Source: Anas platyrhynchos (Eukaryota > Chordata > Aves > Anseriformes > Anatidae). Taken from it: a stretch of DNA of 64,000 nucleotides. A program made the translations under genes and the position numbers. Position 1 is the first letter of the stretch. Every line of letters begins with the position of its first letter. Positions 59,301-64,000 of the stretch are shown here, one piece after another. The stretch covers positions 3,355,501-3,419,500 of the forward strand of contig NC_092602.1 in NCBI RefSeq assembly GCF_047663525.1, read 5' to 3'. The notes below the pieces were generated by a model that saw only the letters and a list, made by a program, of their open reading frames with translations, searched no databases and was not told the DNA's origin.

Positions 59301-61168
59301 ATAATAAATAAATACATAGTGTTCCTAACGTGTGGTAAACTCTGAATTTTTATAACTAGTTTTATGCTAATGTTTATGGAGCCTGGTATTTGATGCCTAG
59401 GACACAGGACATAAAACACGTGCCTAAATGCAGATATCTACAATCTTTTCTTGGAGCTGTTAAAGAGCACCAAATTAAGCATCTGTCAGAAGACATTTTA
59501 TTGGAGCGCAGCCAGAAAGCTCAAAAATTCAGCAAGAACCAGCCCATGGTGTGGAAACTTGATGTTCCCTGCAGAGACTAAAAATAATGATAAAATATAA
59601 AATTTAAAAAAAAGGGGAAAAAAGGGATTGTGAGAATCAGCTCATTGCACCAAGATAATGGTTTTTGTGTTTTTTTAAATCTGAAAACGAACTAATAATC
59701 TACACCTCTTTACAAACAGAATAAATAAATGATGCAACTGAGACAGACATTTTTAGAAGAAAAAAAAAAACAACTACTTTCTAGGATCTCTTTAGACTTC
59801 ATCTTGAAGTGCTGAATAGAGGTTTAAAATTTTCAGTTCAAAAATTTGCAATTGCTGTCTTAACACTGAAAAAAACATTCACGCCAGAATTGTAATTGTA
59901 GAACACTCATACATAAAAAGCGAAGATGAAATCACAACAAAACCCATCCACATGATTAGTTCACAGCACTGTAAAAGCATTTGTCCCATCACAAAGGACA
60001 AAGACGTATTTAATCTCTCACTGCTAAACTGTACTATCACTAGATCCATCTTCTAAAAGGCAAAGCTGATACATTAATATTTTTTTCTTCTTTGATATAA
60101 ACATGAATATCAAATACCTCACAGTTCTTCACAATTTCTGAGTCAGCATTTCCAACGCTCTGGATATCTCGCACGAAGGAGGAAAGCAGCTCAATGGAAC
60201 CAGGTATTAATGAGGACCTGCTATTCCCTGAGTAACCAGAAACTCCATTGGGATTGGACGAGGGACTTCTGGCGAAACATGAGGAAAAACATTTCAATTA
60301 TTTATTGTGCCACCTGTCCAACATAGTGGCCAAAATAATATGCTACAGACCCTATACAATCATAAAGGAATTATATGCTTAATTTACATTTGACCCTAAT
60401 CATGCTGAAAAAAGCAACTTCCATAAGAATGAGGTTGTTTTTCAAGAAAGTGTCTCAGAATCTACAGTGTTATCTTACATACCATTTAAACCCAGGAGCT
60501 TTCCAAGACAGCATAATCAGCACAAATGTTATTGCTCACTAGTACAAATGTCAATTAAGACAGCTTTTCATCAAATCTGTATGCTTCTTCATAGATTCTA
60601 AGGTCCTCAGTTTACAGATATAACCTGAGAAACAACGAGTTACAAAATTCAAGACTACTACCTCATTTTAAGAAGCTGCACAAGCAGTAAGTGACTTGTC
60701 ATTCTTATCTCGGCACGTCAGCCAAGGAGAACTACTCCTAATCTGACACTTGGGCCATTAGTCTATATTTGCCCTTCTTATTCATTGAATATATCTTAGA
60801 CATCAAAAAGAAAAACAATTCCCTACCCATTCTAAGATGCACAAGGCAACAGAAGTTACAAAGTTTAAGGAAGATTTTAACACTTTTTTCATTAAGGCTT
60901 TTCTCATTAAACATTTTACCTGCAATTGTACAGAAAACTAAAATATATCAGAGTATTACATATTACTTCACCTTGGTAACAATGATATATCAAGCATGCT
61001 ACATATGAATAACAAAAATAACAGAAGCATTTGTTAGTAATGCCTTCAATGTATCATTTACCTGTTACAATTCAAATTGCAAACAGAGCTGTGGGTATTT
61101 CTGACATCAGACTCCACAGAAGCTGAAGAGACTTCTTGCACAGCATTCACCAAGTCATGGTTTTCCAT
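36073..61168 (-). CDS. MPHOSPH9: M-phase phosphoprotein 9, complete coding region in 23 exons
   Basis: The spliced frame is 3,513 nt (1170 aa plus stop), with every junction in phase. Exons, in transcript order: 61168-61062, 60268-60118, 58785-58696, 55596-55076, 54084-53961, 51934-51844, 50590-50484, 50100-49975, 49145-48709, 47842-47690, 46588-46501, 45754-45539, 44670-44623, 44250-44186, 42479-42378, 41696-41559, 41137-40962, 40198-40034, 39716-39596, 38797-38694, 37632-37421, 36881-36813, 36174-36073. Blocks I recognise from the mammalian protein include TRWLQL near residue 87, LREKHARHIADLRAYY near 590, WGTQTEKED near 905, SPKRSPKENLSPGF near 985 and FHVLRTSANL at the C-terminus. The predicted layout is a short N-terminal coiled coil (about 87-130), a long central one (about 585-800), a Ser/Pro-rich tail and a C-terminal coiled coil (about 1095-1160), with no signal peptide or membrane segment. 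From the literature, the protein sits at the distal end of centrioles, recruits the CP110-CEP97 cap and restrains ciliogenesis until TTBK2 phosphorylation leads to its degradation. All introns are GT-AG except a GC donor after exon 21. The ATG has purines at -3 and +4. Confidence 0.95.
36382..36396. repeat. (TG)7 microsatellite
   Basis: Short TG run in the intron between MPHOSPH9 exons 22 and 23. Confidence 0.85.
36813..36881 (-). CDS. MPHOSPH9: MPHOSPH9 coding exon 22
   Basis: 69 nt encoding IEAALSRIPCSAGRMTLQ and ARLNQ (residues 1115-1137). It corresponds to the mammalian IEAALSR...TLQTRLNQ segment. Phase 0 on both sides. The donor CAG|GTGCAA departs from the usual consensus at +4 but is fixed by homology. 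Confidence 0.93.
37421..37632 (-). CDS. MPHOSPH9: MPHOSPH9 coding exon 21, with GC donor
   Basis: 212 nt encoding residues 1044-1114. It ends KTLAETERLFDELTQEKQQ, the start of the C-terminal coiled coil. No GT donor is available at the boundary required by homology; the sequence is CAG|GCAAAG, a GC-AG intron. Reading through would add about 30 residues and stop at 37325. Skipping the exon would break the frame. The acceptor GTTGATAG lies about 84 nt from the (AAAGA)n array. Confidence 0.92.
37716..37910. repeat. (AAAGA)39 pentanucleotide microsatellite
   Basis: About 195 bp of uninterrupted AAAGA units, read as TTTTC on the MPHOSPH9 strand. It lies in intron 20 of the coding set, and its near edge is about 84 nt upstream of the exon 21 acceptor. 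It accounts for the KRKEK and FFSFL open frames here, which are not genes. Confidence 0.97.
38694..38797 (-). CDS. MPHOSPH9: MPHOSPH9 coding exon 20
   Basis: 104 nt encoding residues 1009-1043 (FDVLLDDLETGPASTLQ, NPRKRLQFLSLDD). Conserved acidic FD.LLDDL block. Donor AAG|GTAATC. The intron that follows holds the (AAAGA)n array. Confidence 0.94.
39596..39716 (-). CDS. MPHOSPH9: MPHOSPH9 coding exon 19, Ser-Pro cluster
   Basis: 121 nt encoding residues 969-1008. It contains REIMLAPVSVTYSPKRSPKE and NLSPGFSHLLSKNEN. Three Ser-Pro sites flank a KEN tripeptide at 989-991, fitting a protein first found through mitotic phosphorylation. Acceptor CTCACAG, donor AAG|GTATGA. Confidence 0.95.
40034..40198 (-). 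CDS. MPHOSPH9: MPHOSPH9 coding exon 18, basic Ser-rich tail
   Basis: 165 nt covering residues 914-968, phase 1 on both sides. It contains NRSPEKGKDQQRPKR and SSSLPPSNRKSNTP. The latter is nearly identical to the mammalian SSSLPPSNRKS block, which fixes the frame. Donor CAA|GTAAGT. Confidence 0.93.
40962..41137 (-). CDS. MPHOSPH9: MPHOSPH9 coding exon 17
   Basis: 176 nt encoding residues 855-913. It contains IIKAFKELGEGKAFKDWGTQ and TEKEDSS, matching the mammalian ELDEGKIFKNWGTQTEKED region. A KEN tripeptide occurs at about 877-879. The donor CTA|GTAATT is weak. I chose it because it joins in frame to the KATTRRQTVG start of exon 18. Confidence 0.9.
41559..41696 (-). CDS. MPHOSPH9: MPHOSPH9 coding exon 16
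   Basis: 138 nt encoding residues 809-854. It carries SRRKWLIPGAEYSIFTGQPL, one of the best conserved non-coiled-coil blocks in the family. Its acceptor is CCCCACAG preceded directly by an uninterrupted run of 27 T on the transcript strand. Donor AAG|GTGAGC. Confidence 0.95.
41705..41731. repeat. A27 homopolymer next to exon 16 acceptor
   Basis: Twenty-seven A on plus (T27 on the transcript strand) separated from the exon only by CCCCACAG, so it serves as the polypyrimidine tract. Confidence 0.9.
42378..42479 (-). CDS. MPHOSPH9: MPHOSPH9 coding exon 15, end of central coiled coil
   Basis: 102 nt covering residues 775-808. ISKLEAQLKQVEHENMLKLR closes the long coiled coil, after which the chain becomes basic and probably unstructured. 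Phase 2 on both sides. Donor CAA|GTAAGT. Confidence 0.94.
42480..44185 (-). other. MPHOSPH9: MPHOSPH9 intron 14, no gene inside
   Basis: 1.7-kb intron. The part around 43450-43950 has higher GC than its surroundings and a 65-codon minus-strand frame, without recognisable homology. It may be an old insertion. Confidence 0.5.
44186..44250 (-). CDS. MPHOSPH9: MPHOSPH9 coding exon 14
   Basis: 65 nt encoding residues 754-774 (DTLNATENKLLDANTQISDL) plus two bases. Coiled-coil continuation. Donor AAG|GTAAAT. Confidence 0.94.
44623..44670 (-). CDS. MPHOSPH9: MPHOSPH9 coding exon 13, 48-nt micro-exon
   Basis: 48 nt encoding exactly sixteen residues, LLGEYESLGKEHERVK (738-753). Phase 0 on both sides, acceptor TTTTAG, donor AAG|GTAAAT. 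It is confirmed by the same peptide at this place in the mammalian protein. Confidence 0.95.
45539..45754 (-). CDS. MPHOSPH9: MPHOSPH9 coding exon 12, coiled coil
   Basis: 216 nt encoding residues 666-737. It contains LQERIEEMRTNNKEKDN and LKDLEEAFEKAYKLSDNK, both near-identical in mammals. Phase 0 on both sides. Donor AAT|GTGAGT. Confidence 0.96.
46501..46588 (-). CDS. MPHOSPH9: MPHOSPH9 coding exon 11, coiled coil
   Basis: 88 nt encoding residues 636-665 (CDQLDAALNEASARIKALEN and onward). Continuous coiled-coil heptads matching the orthologue. Donor GTG|GTAAGT, which abuts the last Val codon. Confidence 0.95.
46589..47689 (-). other. MPHOSPH9: MPHOSPH9 intron 10, GC-richer patch
   Basis: A patch at 46676-46960 is GC-richer than the rest and open in several frames on both strands, but it shows no splice sites or protein resemblance. 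It may be a decayed insertion. Confidence 0.4.
47690..47842 (-). CDS. MPHOSPH9: MPHOSPH9 coding exon 10, start of central coiled coil
   Basis: 153 nt covering residues 585-635. It begins QNLREKHARHIADLRAYYDA, with clear heptad-like spacing of Leu/Ile/Tyr; the conserved HARHIADLRAYY block is diagnostic of MPHOSPH9. Phase 2 on both sides. Donor CAG|GTACTG. Confidence 0.96.
48709..49145 (-). CDS. MPHOSPH9: MPHOSPH9 coding exon 9, second long disordered exon
   Basis: 437 nt encoding residues 440-584 plus two bases. It opens ILTLDPTLHMKPGQQNPG, a conserved block. A Ser/Thr-rich, acidic, low-conservation region follows, ending VASVEDPVIMSK, which again matches the orthologue just before the central coiled coil. 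Donor AAA|GTAAGT. Confidence 0.94.
49975..50100 (-). CDS. MPHOSPH9: MPHOSPH9 coding exon 8
   Basis: 126 nt encoding residues 398-439. A charged helical stretch, LKDIYQKRQRENKQLPDMNF, precedes SSHPPE. Phase 0 on both sides, so it is an in-frame cassette candidate. Donor GAG|GTAACG. Confidence 0.94.
50484..50590 (-). CDS. MPHOSPH9: MPHOSPH9 coding exon 7
   Basis: 107 nt encoding residues 362-397. It contains LSYWKLDEKDMYHSLPENF, strongly conserved with the mammalian protein. Donor CAG|GTAGAC, phase 0 afterwards. Confidence 0.95.
51844..51934 (-). CDS. MPHOSPH9: MPHOSPH9 coding exon 6
   Basis: 91 nt encoding residues 332-361 plus one base. It includes the aromatic segment LPPYTFYLNQPTESPNS. 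The donor CAG|GTATCG is not fully canonical. The intron after it has no U12-type branch motif near its acceptor, so I treat it as an ordinary U2 intron. Confidence 0.92.
51935..53960 (-). other. MPHOSPH9: MPHOSPH9 intron 5, with simple repeats
   Basis: 2-kb intron holding A-runs near 52510 and 53677, an (AC)n run at 53412-53429 and two short tandem duplications at about 52390-52490. No exon is needed here, since the flanking exons join in frame. Confidence 0.6.
53961..54084 (-). CDS. MPHOSPH9: MPHOSPH9 coding exon 5
   Basis: 124 nt encoding residues 290-331. It carries the basic segment KSLTSWAQKLKQNQPKR, which is well conserved in vertebrate orthologues, and ends LPLEN before donor AAT|GTAAGT. 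Confidence 0.93.
55076..55596 (-). CDS. MPHOSPH9: MPHOSPH9 coding exon 4, long acidic/Ser-rich exon
   Basis: The largest coding exon (521 nt, residues 117-289 plus two bases). It opens with LIQDEIRQLVKLQISNWG, completing the first coiled coil. It continues as a low-complexity Ser/Asn/Glu-rich region without recognisable domains, probably disordered and fast-evolving. The acceptor is TTCTTTAG and the donor CAG|GTAAGT. Confidence 0.93.
56299..56346. repeat. (AT)24 microsatellite
   Basis: Pure AT dinucleotide run in the 3.1-kb intron between MPHOSPH9 exons 3 and 4. Confidence 0.95.
58696..58785 (-). CDS. MPHOSPH9: MPHOSPH9 coding exon 3, N-terminal coiled coil
   Basis: 90 nt encoding residues 87-116, beginning TRWLQLLRLVEKQCQEQI. 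Nearly identical to the mammalian protein, making it the strongest N-terminal identification. Phase 0 on both sides, so skipping would keep the frame. Donor CAA|GTGAGT. Confidence 0.95.
60118..60268 (-). CDS. MPHOSPH9: MPHOSPH9 coding exon 2
   Basis: 151 nt encoding residues 36-86. A flexible Ser/Asn/Gly stretch (SPSSNPNGVSGYSGNS) is followed by a helical segment, IELLSSFVRDIQSVG, that ends in KNCE. The donor is GAG|GTATTT and the splice after it is phase 0. The human counterpart has the same NGVS and KNCE landmarks. Confidence 0.92.
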
Positions 61169-61194
61169 ATCTTATGTCCCAATATGAAGTCACC
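61062..61194 (-). CDS. MPHOSPH9: MPHOSPH9 exon 2 of transcript: 5' leader plus first coding exon
   Basis: The acceptor TTTGCAG lies at the 61194/61195 edge. The leader is 26 nt and the ATG is at 61168, with G at -3 and G at +4. It encodes MENHDLVNAVQEVSS and onward (residues 1-35 plus two bases), then donor CAG|GTAAAT. This start resembles the mammalian MEDFDLVKTL-type N-terminus, which supports the choice of ATG. Confidence 0.9.
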
Positions 61195-61768
61195 CTGCAA
61201 ACACAAAGAATTAAGTTATCACCCTCCTATTTTAAAAAGTCATTGGACTTTGTTGTTTGAAGAAACAGAATTTGATTAAAGCAGCATTTTCTTTTCAGCC
61301 AAAGCACCCCAGGAAATGCTGGCATTCCAAAACAGTCTCCTCCTGCCCTGTGCTATGCCTGCAAATAGCTGCTAGTTGGTCAGCAGTGTAACTGCTGTGG
61401 CTCTTCTAACTCAAAAAGAAATCCCCATCACACATCGAAGCTGGGACATAAGGGGGGTGTCTCTGAATCCCAGTAGAGCAAAGTTGTGGAGTTTGTCTAA
61501 AATCTGGGACTGCACAGTCCATTTTTGAAACTTGTGTGAAGCACAATTAGAGAACAGGCCTGTTGTCAATGCATTTACATCTGCGGAAGGGGGCTCTGTG
61601 CCTTCACTGCACTCAACACACTCCTCAGAAACAAAATCAAGAACTATTGAGCTGGGCTGCAGCTCACCAATTCTACCACAGAGTTATCTGAACGCTTGTT
61701 TTATTCTTACTGTAGAATGTCAATTCAAAAATGTGTTAGAACTGCTTTGAGAGAATTCATTGTCAATT

Positions 61769-61769
<1 letters not shown>

Positions 61770-61799
<30 letters not shown>
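61770..61799. repeat. Poly(A) tract of about 28 bp
   Basis: A-run followed by mixed A/G in the first MPHOSPH9 intron, between the 5' leader exons. No target-site duplication or retroposed body was recognised beside it. Confidence 0.85.
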
Positions 61800-62706
61800 G
61801 AAAAGAAAAAAGTCAAACAGGAATCACACTTAAAAACACCATAAATAAAATACAAGCATACAAAACACTTGAGCAATGGATTTACAGCGCCCAAAGCAGC
61901 AGTTTACAAGAACAGCAGCATAAAAACACGCTTCCAGTGTCTGTAATTCCATCGAAAATAAGGCTTTGAGACACACTGGTGATTCACTTATTTCAGCATC
62001 TTCTCTGCCCTAGCGGATTCACCCTAAGCTCTACTGCTGCAGAAAAAACTTATGATCATCTTGCAGACGGAGAACAAGAAGAGGCATTAAGAAATAAATG
62101 TCATCCTGGCGGTCCGTGACAACACCTCATCGCCTTGGGGCAGCCCAGTGCCTCACAGCGTGACCATTCCTAACAGAGCTCACAAGGTCACACAGGTTTA
62201 AACTGTAATTATTTTGAGGTATCTGGAGCCGTACCTCACAGAGGTAGTTTTGAAGCATAAAAACTCATTTCCACCCGAATTAAACCCATGGATAACTGCT
62301 GCTTTCTCCCTGTTTCCCTGGAGCCAGGGGCTTTAGCATGTTCTCCAGCGGTTTCCTTTGGGAAGGGGCAAACTGGAGGGAAGCTACCCCGAGACACGCA
62401 CCCCTCTGACAGAGATTTTGGGGATAAAGACAGGGAAAGGAAGAAAAAAAACCTTTATTATGTTTATAACGGCGCAGAGCCCCGAAGGTTATGAGGCGGC
62501 AGAGGCACCCTGAGAGCAGCTGGGCGCCAAGAGGGGGGGCTCCGGCAGCCACCGGCAGCCACCGGCATCGCCCCGGGCCGAGATCCCCCCCTCAGGGCTC
62601 CGCCGCCCCCTCAGGGTCCCCTCAGGATCGCGGCGCCCCCTCAGTTCCCGCCCAGCCGCCCCCAGCCCCGCGCGCGCGCAGCCGCAGCCCCTCAGCGCCC
62701 CCTTAC

Positions 62707-62790
62707 CTCGGCCCCGCCCCCTCCCCGCGCCAAGCCCCGCCCCCGCCGCGCTCCCATTGGCCGCCCGCCCCCCTCGCGCTCCTGTTGACA
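62707..62790 (-). other. MPHOSPH9: Candidate MPHOSPH9 noncoding first exon 1A
   Basis: Minus-strand donor GAG|GTAAGG at 62706-62701 follows a short GC-rich segment with Sp1-type GC boxes and a CCAAT box (62756-62760). It could splice to the acceptor at 61195. The right end (transcription start) is a guess. Confidence 0.5.
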
Positions 62791-62927
62791 GCGCCGCGGC
62801 TCGCGATTGGCCGGCGCAGCCGTCGCTCAGCGAGGGAAAAGGGGCGGGGCGCTGCGGGCGGCCTGGAGGCGCTGGGGGCTGCGGCCCCGCCGCGTGCCCC
62901 CCCCCCGGGGCTGGGCCCGGCCCTTAC

Positions 62928-62990
62928 CCGCATGGCCGGCGGCGGCCTGCATCGGCGGCCGTTAAGGGAGAGCCAGGCTTGGTCCCGCCC
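62928..62990 (-). other. MPHOSPH9: Candidate MPHOSPH9 alternative first exon 1B
   Basis: A second minus-strand donor, CGG|GTAAGG, sits at 62927-62922 and could join the same acceptor at 61195. This exon would carry two upstream ATGs. One gives a nine-codon frame that stops just past the junction; the other gives a frame overlapping the main start. The 5' end is unknown. Confidence 0.4.
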
Positions 62991-63001
62991 CCTCGCCGCC
63001 G

Positions 63002-63252
63002 ATTGGCGGCCGCTGTTGGAACGCGGGAGGGGCGGAGGGAGCGCCCGCCGGGGTTCTGCTCGCTGATTGGCTAGCTTGGCCGGCCGCCAGGCCGCGCCTC
63101 CCCCCGCGATTGGTTCGGCGGGGAAGGACGCGCGTCGCTGCGAGGGGATTGGGCAGCGCGGCTACGCGCCGGATGGCTTCCCTCAATCCGATTGGTGGAG
63201 GGCGGAGGGGAGGGCGTGCGCGAGGCGCGATTGGCTCTCAGCGGATGCCAAT
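63002..63252. promoter_or_regulatory. Array of CCAAT (NF-Y) boxes
   Basis: Inverted CCAAT boxes (ATTGG on plus) start at 63002, 63066, 63109, 63148, 63191 and 63230, with a forward CCAAT at 63248. Two more ATTGG boxes lie at 62756 and 62806. Most carry the GATTGG flank favoured by NF-Y. The five boxes from 63066 to 63230 are 43, 39, 43 and 39 bp apart. Confidence 0.75.
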
Positions 63253-63322
63253 CAGCCCAGAGGTTGCCCCGCCCTCAGGGGCTGCGCGTGCGTAGAGGCG
63301 AGCAGGTGCGTGAGGGGACGCG

Positions 63323-63334
63323 CGCGCATGCGCA
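63323..63334. promoter_or_regulatory. NRF1 binding site
   Basis: CGCGCATGCGCA fits the NRF1 consensus YGCGCAYGCGCR at every position. It lies about 45 bp before the plus-strand donor. NRF1 drives many nuclear genes for mitochondrial proteins, which fits MTRFR as the plus-strand gene. Confidence 0.65.
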
Positions 63335-63335
63335 G

Positions 63336-63376
63336 TGCGGCGGGGAGGGGGGTGGCGGCCATCGCGGGGCGCTGAG
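63336..63376 (+). other. Candidate plus-strand 5' UTR exon (probably MTRFR/C12orf65)
   Basis: The GC-rich segment with a YY1-like GGCGGCCATC (63354-63363) ends at donor GAG|GTGAGG (63377). It diverges from MPHOSPH9. In other amniotes the head-to-head neighbour of MPHOSPH9 is MTRFR, a mitochondrial peptide-release factor for ribosome rescue. That identity rests on synteny alone, because no MTRFR coding sequence lies in the window. The left end is unknown. Confidence 0.45.
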
Positions 63377-64000
63377 GTGAGGGCGGCGGGGCCGGGAGGG
63401 GATCGGGGACGGGCCCTGAGGCTGAGGGGGGTCCGGGAGCGGGGACCGCGGGGCCCTACAGCCGTGAAGCCGCGGTGCGGAGCCTCCTCAGGGGTCCTGC
63501 CGCCGCTGGCGCCGTTGCCCCGGGCCCACAGCGCCCCCGGTAACCGGGCTGCTGGGCAGGGGCTCTGCGAAGTTTGTCTGCGGGTTTTTTTTTGCGGTTA
63601 AAATAATAAAAGTTGCCTTCTGGTGCCGCCAAGCGGAGGTGTTTAATTGCGAATAAAAGCTTCTTATATTGGCCTCATCGGTGATGTGTAACTTGTGTGG
63701 GTATCTGGTGTTCGGTGCTGCTGCTTCGTGTGCTGAAGTATTTTCTAATGAAGCAAATTTAAATATTTAAAGAATGAAATCGTTTACTAATTGCTTACCT
63801 AGCGCCTTGTTGAAAAACAATATTTGACAGCAGTAGAAGCTGGTGTTCCTCATTGTCCATGAGGAGCTGAAGCATAGTGCCAGCCCCTGTGGCTGTGTTA
63901 ACAGCCTGACCAGGAGGAAATCAGCGGGTGAAGCAGTGTGCGAAAACCCGGTGGTCTCCTTGCCCTTTGGTTCTCTCTCCTCCCTCAAAACTCCCTGATG
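63377..64000 (+). other. Probable intron 1 of the plus-strand gene
   Basis: Starts GC-rich and becomes AT-rich beyond 63600. I see no acceptor plus coding exon resembling MTRFR or any other known protein before the window ends. Confidence 0.4.

Larger units (their letters stand above)
62480..63560. promoter_or_regulatory. CpG island, bidirectional promoter
   Basis: Very GC- and CpG-rich block between the minus-strand MPHOSPH9 first exons and a plus-strand 5' exon. It contains several GC boxes (for example around 62711, 62735 and 62834), nine CCAAT boxes and a perfect NRF1 palindrome, and I saw no TATA box. The head-to-head layout and spacing of under 700 bp between opposing donors are typical of housekeeping bidirectional promoters. 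Confidence 0.85.

Noticed and set aside
62491..63066. 191-codon plus-strand frame in the right-hand CpG island
   Set aside because: Composition artefact across the bidirectional promoter; it runs antisense to MPHOSPH9 first exons and has no homology.

Overview
The window is vertebrate nuclear DNA, most likely from a bird. The evidence is a multi-exon gene with GT-AG introns, CpG-island promoters, very few interspersed repeats, and one recognisable fragment of the CR1 LINE family, which dominates avian genomes. I cannot name the species. No bacterial operon, CRISPR array, phage or complete mobile element is visible, and most long open frames here are chance frames in noncoding DNA.

The one complete protein gene is MPHOSPH9 (M-phase phosphoprotein 9) on the minus strand. 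I traced 23 coding exons from the ATG at 61168 to the TGA at 36073. All splice phases agree, giving 1170 codons plus stop, close to the human protein of roughly 1,180 residues. Conserved blocks occur in the expected order at the N-terminus, in the central coiled coil and at the C-terminus. Its 5' leader uses an exon ending at 61194 plus one or two alternative CpG-island first exons, with donors at 62706 and 62927. The 3' UTR lies left of 36073, with a candidate poly(A) signal near 35.12 kb.

Layout. 1-32 kb: moderately GC-rich noncoding DNA with no supportable coding exon. By synteny with other amniotes it is probably intronic or 5' noncoding sequence of PITPNM2, the usual downstream neighbour of MPHOSPH9 on the same strand. 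It holds the CR1 fragment (25.3 kb), a hairpin repeat with a CRE in its loop (12.5 kb) and A/T tracts. 32.1-33.0 kb: a CpG island, probably a promoter. 33-36 kb: AT-rich spacer and MPHOSPH9 3' UTR. 36-61.2 kb: MPHOSPH9 exons and AT-rich introns, including a pure (AAAGA)n array at 37.7 kb and an (AT)24 run at 56.3 kb. 62.5-63.5 kb: a CpG island that looks like a bidirectional promoter with an unusually dense, regularly spaced CCAAT array and a perfect NRF1 site. A plus-strand 5' UTR exon ends at 63376. By synteny it should belong to MTRFR (C12orf65), a mitochondrial ribosome-rescue factor, whose coding exons would lie beyond the window.

The most interesting points are the evenly spaced CCAAT boxes between the two divergent genes, and a cluster of unusual splice signals in the 3' half of MPHOSPH9: a GC donor, a 195-bp pyrimidine repeat just upstream of the same exon, and a T27 tract abutting another acceptor. 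I found no convincing new biological system; the leads are regulatory and splicing-related.
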